Origin: Bacteroidales bacterium
GTDB lineage: Bacteria; Bacteroidota; Bacteroidia; Bacteroidales; F082
Direction: 5' to 3'
NCBI GenBank assembly: GCA_030683155.1
Contig: JAUXMV010000090.1
Coordinates: 51,856-115,855, forward strand
DNA: 64,000 bases
Under the pieces are notes generated by a model. That model was not told where the DNA came from. It saw only the letters and a list, made by a program, of their open reading frames with translations, and did no database searches. The position numbers were made by a program, and so were the translations under genes. Positions within the stretch are counted from its first letter, which is position 1, and each line of letters begins with the position of its first letter. Shown here piece after piece: positions 52,281-62,180 of the stretch.

Positions 52281-53771
52281 TTATAAGCCCAATACTGCCT
52301 GAATATAGATTTTTGGGTCGAGCAACTGTCCTGCGGCATTCATTGCAATCTCAAGGATTGGTTTTACTGCAAAACCCATGGTGAGTGTGATAAGTCCTAA
52401 AAAAACTACAGGTATTACCATTGAAACCGGAAGTTTTTCGTTTTCGCCTTCAAATGGTGATAATCCTTCAGGGCGTGGTTTCCAGAAGGCTTCGTTCCAT
52501 ATTTTCACCATCGAAAACAGCGTGAATAGCCCAACAGCCAACGCAATAAATGAAATAACATACTCACCAGCATCGAATCCGGCTGATATAAGAATCAGCT
52601 TTCCGAAAAATCCTGATAGGGGGGGTATGCCAGCAAGTCCGAAAGCAGGTATTATAAATAGAATGGACAGCCATGGTCTTATTTTATAAAGTCCACCGAT
52701 TTTCTTCAGATCATAACTTCCGGTTATCCGGTTTATAAGGCCTGCCACCAGAAAGGTGTTGGTTTTGGCGATAATATTGTGTGCCATAAAAAAAATCGCT
52801 CCTGCAATTCCGGCCACGGTAAAAATCCCAAGCCCCATAATTATGTAGCCAATCTGGCTGATGATGTGAAACGAAAGAATTTTGCGGATGTCATATTGTG
52901 AAGCGGCCGTCAGCACTCCGATTACCATTGTAAAACCACCAATCCAAAGAAAAAGCGGATGCCAGAAAAGCTTGTCCTGAACAAAGAAAAGCGTGTAAAA
53001 TCTTATCATTGAATATATACCTACTTTGGTGAGCAACCCGGCAAATAATGCCGTAATTGCCACTGGTGGTGTGTGATAGGAAGCTGGTAGCCAGAAAAAG
53101 AAGGGGAATACAGCTGCTTTAATGGAAAATGCCACGAAGAACAACACCGCTGATGTATTCATCAGCACATTGTTATCGGCGAGTGATAGTTTTAATGCAA
53201 GGTCGGCCATGTTAAGAGTGCCGGTTTTTCCGTAAAGTAATCCTATTCCGGCCAGAAAGAACAGAGAAGAAACCAGATTGATGCTTACATACTTTATAGC
53301 TCCGTTCAGCTGCTTTTTCTCTCCACCAAGGGTTATCAGTACAAAAGATGCGGTAAGCATCACTTCGAACCACACATAAAGATTAAAAATGTCGCCAGTT
53401 ACAAACGCTCCGTTTACCCCCATCAGCAAACCCTGAACCATAGGATAGAAAAAGAAGGACTGACGCTGCCGGTCAATGGCATCCATGGAATAAATGCTTA
53501 CACTTACCGCAATAATGCCGGCCAGCACCAGCATGATTGAGCTGAATGCATCCACCACAAGCGTGATGCCGAAAGGAGCTTCCCAGTTTCCGGTGTGAAG
53601 CACCAGAATGCCTTGTGTTTTCACCTGAATAGCCAGAAATAATGCCAATGCAAGCTGCAGTAATGCTCCGGTGAGCCCGATCCATGGCTGCCATTCCCGT
53701 CTCTGAAAACTAAAAAGCAGAAGAATAATTGTTAACAGCGGAATAAGTATAGGTAGTGCCGGCAATATCAT
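52281..53771 (-). CDS. mnhD: Mrp antiporter subunit D
   Basis: A 496-residue complex-I-like antiporter subunit (Proton_antipo_M family) with about 14 helices. Key blocks are LYVWFEVMLTASFVLI near residue 130 (conserved Glu), KAAVFPFFFWLPASYHTPPVAITALF near 213 (Lys and the amphipathic helix), and LSFHIISQIGYI near 308. Works with MrpA in ion translocation. It overlaps mnhC by four bases. Confidence 0.95.
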   Translation of the reverse strand: MILPALPILIPLLTIILLLFSFQRREWQPWIGLTGALLQLALALFLAIQVKTQGILVLHTGNWEAPFGITLVVDAFSSIMLVLAGIIAVSVSIYSMDAIDRQRQSFFFYPMVQGLLMGVNGAFVTGDIFNLYVWFEVMLTASFVLITLGGEKKQLNGAIKYVSINLVSSLFFLAGIGLLYGKTGTLNMADLALKLSLADNNVLMNTSAVLFFVAFSIKAAVFPFFFWLPASYHTPPVAITALFAGLLTKVGIYSMIRFYTLFFVQDKLFWHPLFLWIGGFTMVIGVLTAASQYDIRKILSFHIISQIGYIIMGLGIFTVAGIAGAIFFMAHNIIAKTNTFLVAGLINRITGSYDLKKIGGLYKIRPWLSILFIIPAFGLAGIPPLSGFFGKLILISAGFDAGEYVISFIALAVGLFTLFSMVKIWNEAFWKPRPEGLSPFEGENEKLPVSMVIPVVFLGLITLTMGFAVKPILEIAMNAAGQLLDPKIYIQAVLGL

Positions 53772-54118
53772 TTGTTTTCTCCTTCCTTTAAATCATCCAG
53801 ATCTTCGGTTCCTGTTACCTGATAAAACCGGTACATTAGTGCAAGAAAAAATGCAGTGATCCCAAAACCGATAACAATTGCCGTAAGAATCAATGCTTGC
53901 GGCAGGGGATCGGTAGGATTGGAAGAAACGGCATTAATACCATCGTTTGCAAATTGCGGTTGCCCTTTGTGCAACCCTCCTGATACAAAAATAAGCAGGT
54001 TGGTGGCATGGCTGAAGAACATTATTCCAAGGATAAGTTTAACAATACTGCGTCGTAGCAGTAAATAAACCCCGGCGGCATAAAGCAATCCGATGACAAT
54101 TGCGAGTAGTATTTCCAT
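53768..54118 (-). CDS. mnhC: Mrp antiporter subunit C
   Basis: A 116-residue NuoK-like subunit with three helices. It has GVYLLLRRSIVKLILGIMFFSHATNLLIF near residues 16-44 and PLPQALILTAIVIGFGITAFFLALMYR near 71-97, the MnhC/PhaC signature. Length is normal. It lies one base after mnhB. Confidence 0.94.
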   Translation of the reverse strand: MEILLAIVIGLLYAAGVYLLLRRSIVKLILGIMFFSHATNLLIFVSGGLHKGQPQFANDGINAVSSNPTDPLPQALILTAIVIGFGITAFFLALMYRFYQVTGTEDLDDLKEGENK

Positions 54119-54119
54119 A

Positions 54120-54533
54120 TTATTCCTCCATTACATTAAAAATAATGGTAATAATTACCCCCCACACAGCAAGATAAACCCCGAGATCGAACAGAAGCGG
54201 ACTTCCCAGCTTTAGTTTACCAAGCAAAGGGATGTTCAACGAAATCCACTCACCGGTAAAAAAAGGATTACCCGCAAACAAAGATGGTAATGTGCTGATA
54301 AAAGCAAACGAAAGTCCGGCAACGATGAGCATGAGCGGGCTGACACGGAGTTTTTTTTCAGCTTTTGCAGTATCATATGCCATGGCGTAGAAAATAAATC
54401 CGGCGGCTGCCATAAGTCCACCTATAAATCCTCCGCCAGGCTCATTATGACCCCGGTAAAAAACCAGCAACGACAAAATAAGCGTGACCGGCAGCAAGCG
54501 CGTAGCTGCAAGTTGTACGATATATGATTTCAT
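54120..54533 (-). CDS. mnhB: Mrp antiporter subunit B
   Basis: A 137-residue subunit with four helices and the MnhB motif FYRGHNEPGGGFIGGLMAA near residues 26-44, then DLGVYLAVWGVIITII near the C-terminus. It overlaps the end of mrpA by four bases. Confidence 0.95.
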   Translation of the reverse strand: MKSYIVQLAATRLLPVTLILSLLVFYRGHNEPGGGFIGGLMAAAGFIFYAMAYDTAKAEKKLRVSPLMLIVAGLSFAFISTLPSLFAGNPFFTGEWISLNIPLLGKLKLGSPLLFDLGVYLAVWGVIITIIFNVMEE

Positions 54534-56845
54534 GTTGCGCTTCCTTTCTTTGTCTTGAGTTTAAGCAATGCCACTACACCAATTGCAGCGATTACCAGCA
54601 CTGTAATTTCACCAAGTGTATCCAGTGCCCTGAAATCCACAAGAATAACATTTACGATGTTGCTTCCATGAGCAAGAGGTATGGCATTCTCAACATAGAA
54701 ATCCGAAATCTTCGGATTCAGGTTCAGTTGCCCGGCCTTCAGTACAAGCCCTGTCATAAAACCGCCAACAAGCAGCGCTATCGCCGCATCGCGCAGGCGT
54801 GAAGCCTTCGACGAAAAATTGGCAAACTTTGGCAGATGATAAATTACTACCATAAATAGAACGAGTACTAAGGTTTCAGCGAGCATAAGGGTTATGGCAA
54901 CATCAATTGCACCATAAATGATAAACAAAAGGCCAATGCCATAGCCAACTGCGCCCAGCGAAAGTATGGCAGCTAGTCGCGACCTGACCAAAACTGCGAT
55001 CAAAGTGGAGGATACAATCAGGAGCAGAATCATCATCTCAAAAAACCCTGGCTTTGAGAAGCTGATATTTTCAATTTCGGGCCATGTATATATCAATTGA
55101 TACCATGCCAGCACTGAGGTCATGATGAAAATGGCCATCAGATAAAATCGCTGGTAACCGCTTTGAATAAAGGATGTTTTTCTTTTGGTGAGATACAAAA
55201 ACATATTAAGTCCATTGTTAAATGTATCGGCAAGCCTGAAAGTTAACACTTTGGTATTGAAGTGTGTAAGCAAAGGATTTACTTTGCGATAAAGCAAAAA
55301 CAGAACAACACCGGCTGCAACAGTTATGAAACTTATAAGCAATACTTCATTGAATCCGTGCCAGAGTGACAGCTTCAGGCTATCAATAGAGGGCCGAATG
55401 GATTTAATTGCCGGACTGAGCAGAAAATCAGCTACCCTTGCGGGGAACAAACCAAAAATCAAACTGATGCCAGCCAAAAGAGCAGGGCCAATCCGGAGGG
55501 CAAAAGCAGGGCGTTTTGGTTTTTCTCCGGGATATTTTAAGGGGCCGAGAAATAGGTTGAAGATCAGCGCCAGTGAAATAGCGACCATGATAACATTTGT
55601 GGTAACTCCGGCAACAAGAAGAAGGTTGCCGATGTCGGGGAGTGCAAATTTGGCTTCGTAGATAAGTTCCTTACCTATAAATCCGATCATTGGCGGAAGC
55701 CCTGCCATACTGATCAGCGAAATTATTGCTGCCAGTGATGCTGTTGGCATTACTTTGCTGAGTCCTCCGATTTTTCGTAAATCACGCGAGCCTACCGATT
55801 TATCTATTAAACCGGCAATCATAAACAACGCACCTTTGTAAAGTGCATGCACCAAAAGAAAAATAATGGCCGCCTTGATAGAAATGTCGGTACCAATACC
55901 CAGCATCAGCACCAGCGTTCCAAGAGCACTGATGGTTGTGTAGGCAAGTACTTTCTTAAAGTCTGTCTGAGAGTAGGCGAAATAGCCTCCAAGTATCATG
56001 GTGATGGCTCCGGTAATGGTGAGAATGTATTTCCACTCAGGGGTGCCTCCCATTACCGGACTCAGTCGCATAAGCAGGTAAACACCCGCTTTTACCATAG
56101 TGGCCGAATGCAGGTAAGCACTTACAGGTGATGGAGCCTGCATGGCTCCGGGCAGCCAGAAATGAAACGGAAACTGAGCCGATTTGGTAAAAGCTCCGGC
56201 CAGTACCAGAAGCAAAGCCGGCAGATAATGCGGATGATTGCGGATGATGTCGCCTGATTGTAGCAATTGGTTAATTTCCAATGTTCCGGCCATCTGCCCC
56301 AGCATAATGAACCCGGCCATCATGGCCAATCCGCCAGCCACTGTAATCAACAATGCCTGAAGGGCTGCATTTCGGGCTTCCGGCTTTTCGTGATTAAAAC
56401 CGACCAGCAGGAATGAGCTAACACTGGTCAGCTCCCAGAAGATGAACATGGTAAACAGATTGCCAGAGAGTATCAGACCAAGCATGGCAAATTCAAATAG
56501 CAATAAGAGGAAAAAGAAGCGGTGCTTCATGGGATACGGTTTCATGTAATTGCCCGAAAACACCAGAACCAATGATCCCATTCCAGTAACCAGTAAGGCA
56601 AAAAACAATGAAAGCCCATCGAGATAGAGCGAAAAGTTAAGATAAAGTTCCGGTAACCATTCAATGGTGTAATTCAGGGCGTTGCCTTTGGAGATAAAAC
56701 CTGCAAAACCAAGCAGATAGGCAAATCCCGCGGCAGAAACCATGCTGAGTAACCATGGTGCAGTTTTGCCTCCTTTACGGATAAGGATAGGAGAAAGAAG
56801 CGCAGTAATCAGCAATATAATAAGATAGATTAGTATACCTGTCAT
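54530..56845 (-). CDS. mrpA: Mrp antiporter subunit A
   Basis: A 771-residue NuoL-like subunit, the first gene of the operon. It contains the complex-I-type antiporter core with FWELTSVSSFLLVGF near residue 136, KSAQFPFHFWLPGAMQAPSPVSAYLHSATMVKAG near 221 and KALYKGALF-like sequence near 338. About two thirds along begins the MrpA-specific C-terminal extension (DUF4040/MbhD type), followed by an MbhE-like end. Together mrpA and mnhB-G make a complete Mrp Na+(Li+)/H+ antiporter for sodium extrusion and pH control. Confidence 0.95.
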   Translation of the reverse strand: MTGILIYLIILLITALLSPILIRKGGKTAPWLLSMVSAAGFAYLLGFAGFISKGNALNYTIEWLPELYLNFSLYLDGLSLFFALLVTGMGSLVLVFSGNYMKPYPMKHRFFFLLLLFEFAMLGLILSGNLFTMFIFWELTSVSSFLLVGFNHEKPEARNAALQALLITVAGGLAMMAGFIMLGQMAGTLEINQLLQSGDIIRNHPHYLPALLLVLAGAFTKSAQFPFHFWLPGAMQAPSPVSAYLHSATMVKAGVYLLMRLSPVMGGTPEWKYILTITGAITMILGGYFAYSQTDFKKVLAYTTISALGTLVLMLGIGTDISIKAAIIFLLVHALYKGALFMIAGLIDKSVGSRDLRKIGGLSKVMPTASLAAIISLISMAGLPPMIGFIGKELIYEAKFALPDIGNLLLVAGVTTNVIMVAISLALIFNLFLGPLKYPGEKPKRPAFALRIGPALLAGISLIFGLFPARVADFLLSPAIKSIRPSIDSLKLSLWHGFNEVLLISFITVAAGVVLFLLYRKVNPLLTHFNTKVLTFRLADTFNNGLNMFLYLTKRKTSFIQSGYQRFYLMAIFIMTSVLAWYQLIYTWPEIENISFSKPGFFEMMILLLIVSSTLIAVLVRSRLAAILSLGAVGYGIGLLFIIYGAIDVAITLMLAETLVLVLFMVVIYHLPKFANFSSKASRLRDAAIALLVGGFMTGLVLKAGQLNLNPKISDFYVENAIPLAHGSNIVNVILVDFRALDTLGEITVLVIAAIGVVALLKLKTKKGSAT

Positions 56846-56889
56846 TTTCAGATTGATCAGTTTATTACGCTTGAATTTGTATTGTGCCG

Positions 56890-56897
56890 CAAAATTA
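56890..56897 (-). promoter_or_regulatory. Candidate -7 box of the Mrp operon
   Basis: Minus-strand TAATTTTG matches TAnnTTTG about 45 bases upstream of the mrpA ATG at 56845. The -33 region is T-rich without a clear TTTG. Confidence 0.45.
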
Positions 56898-57032
56898 CGG
56901 TTTTTTTAGTTAAAAATGAATGATTGATAATCAACGAAATAAGAGTGAACAATAGTTGAATAAAGTTAAGGTATACCTAAAACATTCAGAAGAGATGGAT
57001 TGCTTTTGAGTTATTAGTATTAAGTTGGTATC

Positions 57033-57275
57033 TCAAAAAACTTCTTGATGCTCGTTGGTTTTTGACTTATTTATTGTTCTAAGCACTCCCATTGCCAATA
57101 GATTGGGCGCAGCCAAAATTAAAATATATAGCCATTCGTTATGGGTAATTGGTCCAATACGTAATAAATTTTGCTTTAGACTTACAGAATGTTGAAAGTG
57201 CTGAATAATATCAATTCTATCAGAAGAGGATATTCGACTAAATTTTCCTGTTAGAATAAACTGCCTGCCAAGCAT
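57033..57275 (-). pseudogene. Remnant of a second P-type ATPase C-terminus
   Basis: An 80-codon open frame whose C-terminal half matches the last 45 residues of the P-type ATPase encoded at 58990-61698: NEWLYILILA, then P, LL, M, V and INKS in register. The DNA of the two segments also aligns closely (57061-57180 against 59001-59115). The first 32 codons have no match to the ATPase. It lies 19 bases downstream of the Na/Pi symporter gene. I read it as the tail of a lost paralogue, not a working protein. Confidence 0.75.
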
Positions 57276-57294
57276 TTTTGTTTCAATTAACCTA

Positions 57295-58947
57295 TTAAAT
57301 TTCTATTGTCTCGATTTCCTTTGTGGATTTTGGATTGTTGACCGAGCTTACTAATTCCTCCAGAGCCGAGACGGTCTTTTTTATAGCATTTGTTATTGAT
57401 GAAACCGAAACTCCCCGAAGAGCTTTGTCCGGAATGTTTTTGTAGAGGAAATCGATCGTTGAAATGTAAAAATTTTCATACTCACTTTGCAGTTCGGAGA
57501 TTTCTTCCTTACCCATTCCTTGCTGAGCCTGATTACTAAGATTATTAAGATTTCTTACCGCAAAATCCTGAATTCGTTTGAGAACTTCAATCGACAAGCC
57601 ATCCTCGCTTTGCGACATTTCTTTAATGTTAGGAATAACATCTTTTATATTTTTAGCAGCAATTACCATGGATCTTAATCTAATCAAATAATTTGCCGTA
57701 AGGTCAGCTTCCGATTCCGATAAATTAAACTTTTGTATTTGTATGTAATAATCTGTTATCTCATCTTCAATTGATTTGAGCTGATTATATGTTTCCAGCA
57801 AGTTTCTTTCTGCCCTGAAAATATTTTTTAAGCCAGAAGGTTTATTCCGGTTATCTTTTCTGACAAGCAGGCAGTCCAGAATAAATTCCTCAACTAAAGA
57901 ATAAACCCTTGATATTTCATTGTCTAATGCTAAAAGCGCCACATCGGATACCTCAGGATCAACATTTTTAATGTATAAGCTTTTTCCTGATGGTTCTGAT
58001 TTTATGAACTGCTTGTTCATAAACCTCGATAAAGCCGGAATGAAAGGAAAGAAAATAACGATGCCTATTAAGTTGATTATTGTATTCAGAAACACCAATT
58101 CCATAAGTGGTTCTTCTATGCGGAGAAAATGAATGGTAAAATAAACCAACTGATTCAGTAACAAAAAACATACTGTCCCTGCCACTAAATTAAAAATTAC
58201 ATTTGACGCAGCTAGTCTTTTTTTATCGGCTGTGCCATTCATTGAGGCAATAATTAATGTAGAGGTTGTCCCAATATTTGCACCTATAATCATCGCAACA
58301 GATTGGTGTATTGTTATCAGATCGGCATTCAGAGCACTTAAAACGATTACAATCATTGCAGAGCTTGATTGTATTAATACCGTAATGATTATTCCTATCA
58401 AAAGGAATATCCATAAACCAAGATTAGCATACAAACCTAAATCGACCTGACCAGCAACATTTTCGATTGAAGTTTTCATAAAATCGAGCCCGAGAAAAAG
58501 CAGCCCGAAGCCGATAAGAAAACTTCCCCAGTTTTTTAATACCGGGCGGCTGTCAAGTAAAAGGTAGCTTAATGATCCAATTGCAAGAAAGGGGTAGGAG
58601 AGATCCGAAATGTTTAATTTGAATCCGACTGTGGCTACAATCCATGCCGTAACTGTTGTTCCCAGATTCGCTCCAAACACAACCCCAAGCGAGTTCTGCA
58701 AACTGATCATTCCACCGCCCAGAAAGGCTAGCACAAGAAGTGTAACCAATGAACTGCTTTGAAGAATTGCAGTAACAAAAGAGCCGGTTAAAATTCCTTT
58801 CCACCGTTTGTCGGTAAACCGTTGTAATAATTTCTTGAATGAATTACCGGCAAGCCCCTTCAAGCCATTTTCCAAATGAAACATTCCGAATAGAAAAATC
58901 CCTAAACCTGCAATGAACATCCATAAATCAAAATCTACTGTCTTCAT
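57295..58947 (-). CDS. Na/Pi cotransporter family protein with PhoU-like domain
   Basis: A 550-residue inner-membrane protein with two inverted repeats of the Na/Pi symporter family (LQSSSLVTLLVLAFLGGGM near residue 62 and LIQSSSAMIVIVLSALNADLI near 191, each with the QSSS motif). A long C-terminal cytosolic part of helical PhoU type covers about residues 340-540. Probably couples phosphate or another anion to sodium. The neighbouring Mrp operon maintains the sodium gradient. Confidence 0.92.
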   Translation of the reverse strand: MKTVDFDLWMFIAGLGIFLFGMFHLENGLKGLAGNSFKKLLQRFTDKRWKGILTGSFVTAILQSSSLVTLLVLAFLGGGMISLQNSLGVVFGANLGTTVTAWIVATVGFKLNISDLSYPFLAIGSLSYLLLDSRPVLKNWGSFLIGFGLLFLGLDFMKTSIENVAGQVDLGLYANLGLWIFLLIGIIITVLIQSSSAMIVIVLSALNADLITIHQSVAMIIGANIGTTSTLIIASMNGTADKKRLAASNVIFNLVAGTVCFLLLNQLVYFTIHFLRIEEPLMELVFLNTIINLIGIVIFFPFIPALSRFMNKQFIKSEPSGKSLYIKNVDPEVSDVALLALDNEISRVYSLVEEFILDCLLVRKDNRNKPSGLKNIFRAERNLLETYNQLKSIEDEITDYYIQIQKFNLSESEADLTANYLIRLRSMVIAAKNIKDVIPNIKEMSQSEDGLSIEVLKRIQDFAVRNLNNLSNQAQQGMGKEEISELQSEYENFYISTIDFLYKNIPDKALRGVSVSSITNAIKKTVSALEELVSSVNNPKSTKEIETIEI

Positions 58948-58989
58948 ATTTACACCACTGGATTAAATAATTTTATGATCGGGTAATCA

Positions 58990-61698
58990 TTAATTTTGGG
59001 ATTTATTAATTAGCTTAAATACTTCCATCACCAATAATATGGGCACGGCCAAAATCAAAATATATAACCATTCGTTTAAGGTAACCGGTTCAACGCGCAG
59101 TATATTTTGCATAAAAGGAATTTGCATGCTCAGTATATGAATACCCTGAGCTGCCAGTACCCCAAATACAAGAACAATATTTCTTTTTAACGGAACTTTA
59201 AACGCTGAAACTCTTTCGGAACGGGCATTGAACGCATGAAAGTTTTGCATAAATACCATGAGTAACAAGATAATATTCCGTGCATGTAATTCAGTCATTT
59301 GGGTGTAATTGGTCAGATAATACCACAATCCAAACACGATGATTCCCATGGTTACTCCCGAAACAAGGGTTTGTTTAATCATAAGAGGATTGAATATTTT
59401 TTCGGAGGGCTTGCGCGGACTTCGTTTCATGGCGCCCGGTTCACCACCTTCAAAAGCAAGGGCAACATCCTGTATGCCGTTGGTAACTAGATTCAGCCAT
59501 AGTAACTGCACGGCAAGAAGCGGCAAAGGTAACCCGGCAGCAATTGATGCCAGAAAAAGAATAATTTCAGCAGCTCCTGTTGAAATCAGCAGGTAAATTA
59601 CTTTTCGCACATTGTCGTAGGCAAAGCGACCTTCTTCAACTCCGGCAACAATAGAGGAGAAATTATCATCCAATACAATCATCGAACCTACCTCTTTAGC
59701 CACATCGGTGCCCGAACCCATTGCCACACCAATATTGGCGCGTTTAAGTGCCGGGGCATCGTTTACGCCATCGCCTGTAACTGCAACGAATTCTCCGTTG
59801 CGAATCAAAACATCAACAATTTCAAGTTTTTGCGTTGGAGAAACCCTGGCAAAAACCGTAGTTGATGCCACCAAACTTTCATAGGCAGGACTGTCGGATG
59901 CACCTGCTTCGGCAAGCATTTGTCCAGTCACTACCGGGGTGCTTTCATCAGCTATTCCCAATTCGCGTGCAATGGTAACTGCCGTTTCGGGATGGTCGCC
60001 GGTTATCATGATCACTTTGATGCCAGCCTCGTTGCATTGCTCAACAGATAATCTGGCTTCAGACCTCAATGGGTCAATAAAACCCATGAGTCCGTAAAAG
60101 GTAAGTGCTGGAATATCTTCATTTTCATAGACTTCCTTTTTCTGATATGCTTTGAACTCAGCCCTGGCAAAAGCAAGCACCCTGTATCCTCCTTTGGCCA
60201 GCTTTTTAGCGTCGGCAAGTATTTTGTCGTTGTCAATATCTTTAATTTCGCCATCGATGGACATAAAAGGACAAAAATCAAGAATGGTCTCAACAGCACC
60301 TTTTACTTTAATACTTACGGAGTCGTTTGTTTCGCAAAACGATGCGGAGAATTTTCGTTCCGACTCATAAGGGATTTTCCCAATGGGTTTTTCCTCAAGC
60401 AGCCATTTCTCAGGATCAGCCCCAAGCTTGTAGCTCATGCCCAGCAATGCTACATCCATGGCATCACCATAATACTCCCATTTATCATTTTTGTTTATTA
60501 AAGAACCTTCGTTGGCGAAAACGGCTATGCGGGTAATTTTTGATATTTCTTCGTTTTCTGAAAATTTGATTGTTTTGCCTTCGGTATTGGTGACTGAACC
60601 TACACCGTTATAACCTTCACCATTAGCAGTATACCTTGTTCCGTTTGCCAATGAGATAATCTTTACTGTCTGTTCATTTACGGTAAGGGTACCTGTTTTA
60701 TCGCTGGCAATTACGGTGCAACTCCCCAAACTTTCAACCGATGTCAATTTGCGAACAATTACATTTCGTTTTGCCATGCGCTTGGTTGCGATTGACAAGG
60801 CAACGGTTAATGCTACCGGTAAACCTTCCGGAATTGCCGAAACAGCCAATGCTACTACAAAAAAGAAGATAGAGGATATGTCCATTCCCTGCAGACGGAG
60901 CACAACAGCCAATATAAAGCTCAGGGCAATTATAAATAAGCTGATTTGTTTAATAAACTTCTCCATTCGCTGCACCAAGGGTGGTTTCGCGGAAGCCGAC
61001 CCGCTTACGTCCTGCGAAATTTTGCCTACCTGAGTATCGGGGCCGGTGGAAACAACCACACCCATGCCTCTTCCTTTCAAAACGGTAGCCCCTGCAAAAG
61101 CCATATTCGTTCTTTCGGCAACACCAAGATTTTTCTGTAATACCTCAATCTGTTTTTTTGCTGCTATCGATTCACCGGTAAGGAAACTTTCATCAATTTC
61201 CAGGCCCGATACTTCGAGCAACCGCATATCGGCAGGCACTTTCATGCCCGACTCCAGCAACACAATATCGCCCGGAACAAGCTCTTCTGAAGGGGCTTCT
61301 TTTTCATTGCCATCCCTTCTCACCCTTGCCGTAATTTTCATTAATTTCTGTAAACTGTCGGCACTCCTCTCTGCGTTGTATTCCTGATAGGTGCCCAATG
61401 CGCTGTTAATTAAAATAACCAGAAAAATAAATATGGCATCTTTTCCCTCACCAATGGCTACTGAAGCAGCCGCTGCAGCAACAAGAATAAAAATCAACGG
61501 GTTCAATAACTGGTGCAGAACTATCTGTATGAGTGTGATCTTTTTCCCTTGCGGCAGTTTGTTTTCTCCGTAAAGCTGAATCCTTTTGTTTACTTCTTCC
61601 TGATTTAATCCGTTATCAGAAGTTTTCAACTCACTAAATATTTTTTCTTTACGAAATGCCTGCCAATGTTCTTTGGCTATCTTATCTTGATGTTTCAC
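58990..61698 (-). CDS. P-type cation-transporting ATPase (SERCA/PMCA type)
   Basis: A 902-residue P2-type ATPase. It has an N-terminal cation-ATPase domain, TGES at about residues 174-177 (actuator), the ion-site PEGLPVALT near 290, the phosphorylation motif DKTGT with Asp near 333, KGAVE in the nucleotide domain, and GDGVNDAPALK in the P-domain. The two-helix bundle and long C-terminal membrane region fit calcium or other divalent transporters more than Kdp or heavy-metal types; the ion is inferred. The start is a GTG at 61698. A second, degenerate copy of the C-terminus lies at 57033-57275. Confidence 0.93.
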   Translation of the reverse strand: MKHQDKIAKEHWQAFRKEKIFSELKTSDNGLNQEEVNKRIQLYGENKLPQGKKITLIQIVLHQLLNPLIFILVAAAAASVAIGEGKDAIFIFLVILINSALGTYQEYNAERSADSLQKLMKITARVRRDGNEKEAPSEELVPGDIVLLESGMKVPADMRLLEVSGLEIDESFLTGESIAAKKQIEVLQKNLGVAERTNMAFAGATVLKGRGMGVVVSTGPDTQVGKISQDVSGSASAKPPLVQRMEKFIKQISLFIIALSFILAVVLRLQGMDISSIFFFVVALAVSAIPEGLPVALTVALSIATKRMAKRNVIVRKLTSVESLGSCTVIASDKTGTLTVNEQTVKIISLANGTRYTANGEGYNGVGSVTNTEGKTIKFSENEEISKITRIAVFANEGSLINKNDKWEYYGDAMDVALLGMSYKLGADPEKWLLEEKPIGKIPYESERKFSASFCETNDSVSIKVKGAVETILDFCPFMSIDGEIKDIDNDKILADAKKLAKGGYRVLAFARAEFKAYQKKEVYENEDIPALTFYGLMGFIDPLRSEARLSVEQCNEAGIKVIMITGDHPETAVTIARELGIADESTPVVTGQMLAEAGASDSPAYESLVASTTVFARVSPTQKLEIVDVLIRNGEFVAVTGDGVNDAPALKRANIGVAMGSGTDVAKEVGSMIVLDDNFSSIVAGVEEGRFAYDNVRKVIYLLISTGAAEIILFLASIAAGLPLPLLAVQLLWLNLVTNGIQDVALAFEGGEPGAMKRSPRKPSEKIFNPLMIKQTLVSGVTMGIIVFGLWYYLTNYTQMTELHARNIILLLMVFMQNFHAFNARSERVSAFKVPLKRNIVLVFGVLAAQGIHILSMQIPFMQNILRVEPVTLNEWLYILILAVPILLVMEVFKLINKSQN

Positions 61699-61707
61699 AA
61701 CTTTGAA

Positions 61708-62154
61708 TTAATGTTTTATATATATATGTCTGATCTTAGCCCATCTTAATGTGGTTTTTTTTATTGAAAAATACCCAACAGATACAGTGATAATTATGGA
61801 AGCGATTGCAAAGATTGTTAATGAATTCTCATTTGAATAGTCTATTATTCTAACTTTTCTGGCAAGTGCAATAAGGCAAACCATTGTAATAGCCTCGCGA
61901 TGAAAAATATTTTCTTTTAAGTATAACTTGACTGTTTTAAATAATTCAAAACCAACAAAATCAATCAAAAAGAAGTCATAGATTTCGATAAAAACATTAA
62001 TATTGAGTAAAAAATTTCTGGACTCAATAGAACTGAAAACCTTTTTGAGATGATTATACCCACTTCCAATAACGAACACATTTGCCATTGAAGCTATCAA
62101 AGTGATGATTGCAAATTTTTCTGCGGCTTTTATTATTCTGACAAAGAGATTCAC
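61708..62154 (-). CDS. PsiE-like phosphate-starvation-type membrane protein
   Basis: A 148-residue protein with four hydrophobic helices of the PsiE family. The C-terminal block LARKVRIIDYSNENSLTIFAIASIIITVSVGYF is the family's most conserved stretch. The start is a GTG at 62154. Function unknown. It lies nine bases upstream of the ATPase gene and 26 bases after the universal stress gene, so probably the same transcript. Confidence 0.72.
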   Translation of the reverse strand: MNLFVRIIKAAEKFAIITLIASMANVFVIGSGYNHLKKVFSSIESRNFLLNINVFIEIYDFFLIDFVGFELFKTVKLYLKENIFHREAITMVCLIALARKVRIIDYSNENSLTIFAIASIIITVSVGYFSIKKTTLRWAKIRHIYIKH

Positions 62155-62180
62155 AAGAAATCCTCCTGGGAATTTATAAA

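Noticed and set aside
51270..56845. Reading the Mrp operon as a membrane-bound hydrogenase or complex I fragment
   Set aside because: All seven Mrp subunits A-G are present in standard order, and no hydrogenase or Nuo peripheral subunits lie nearby.
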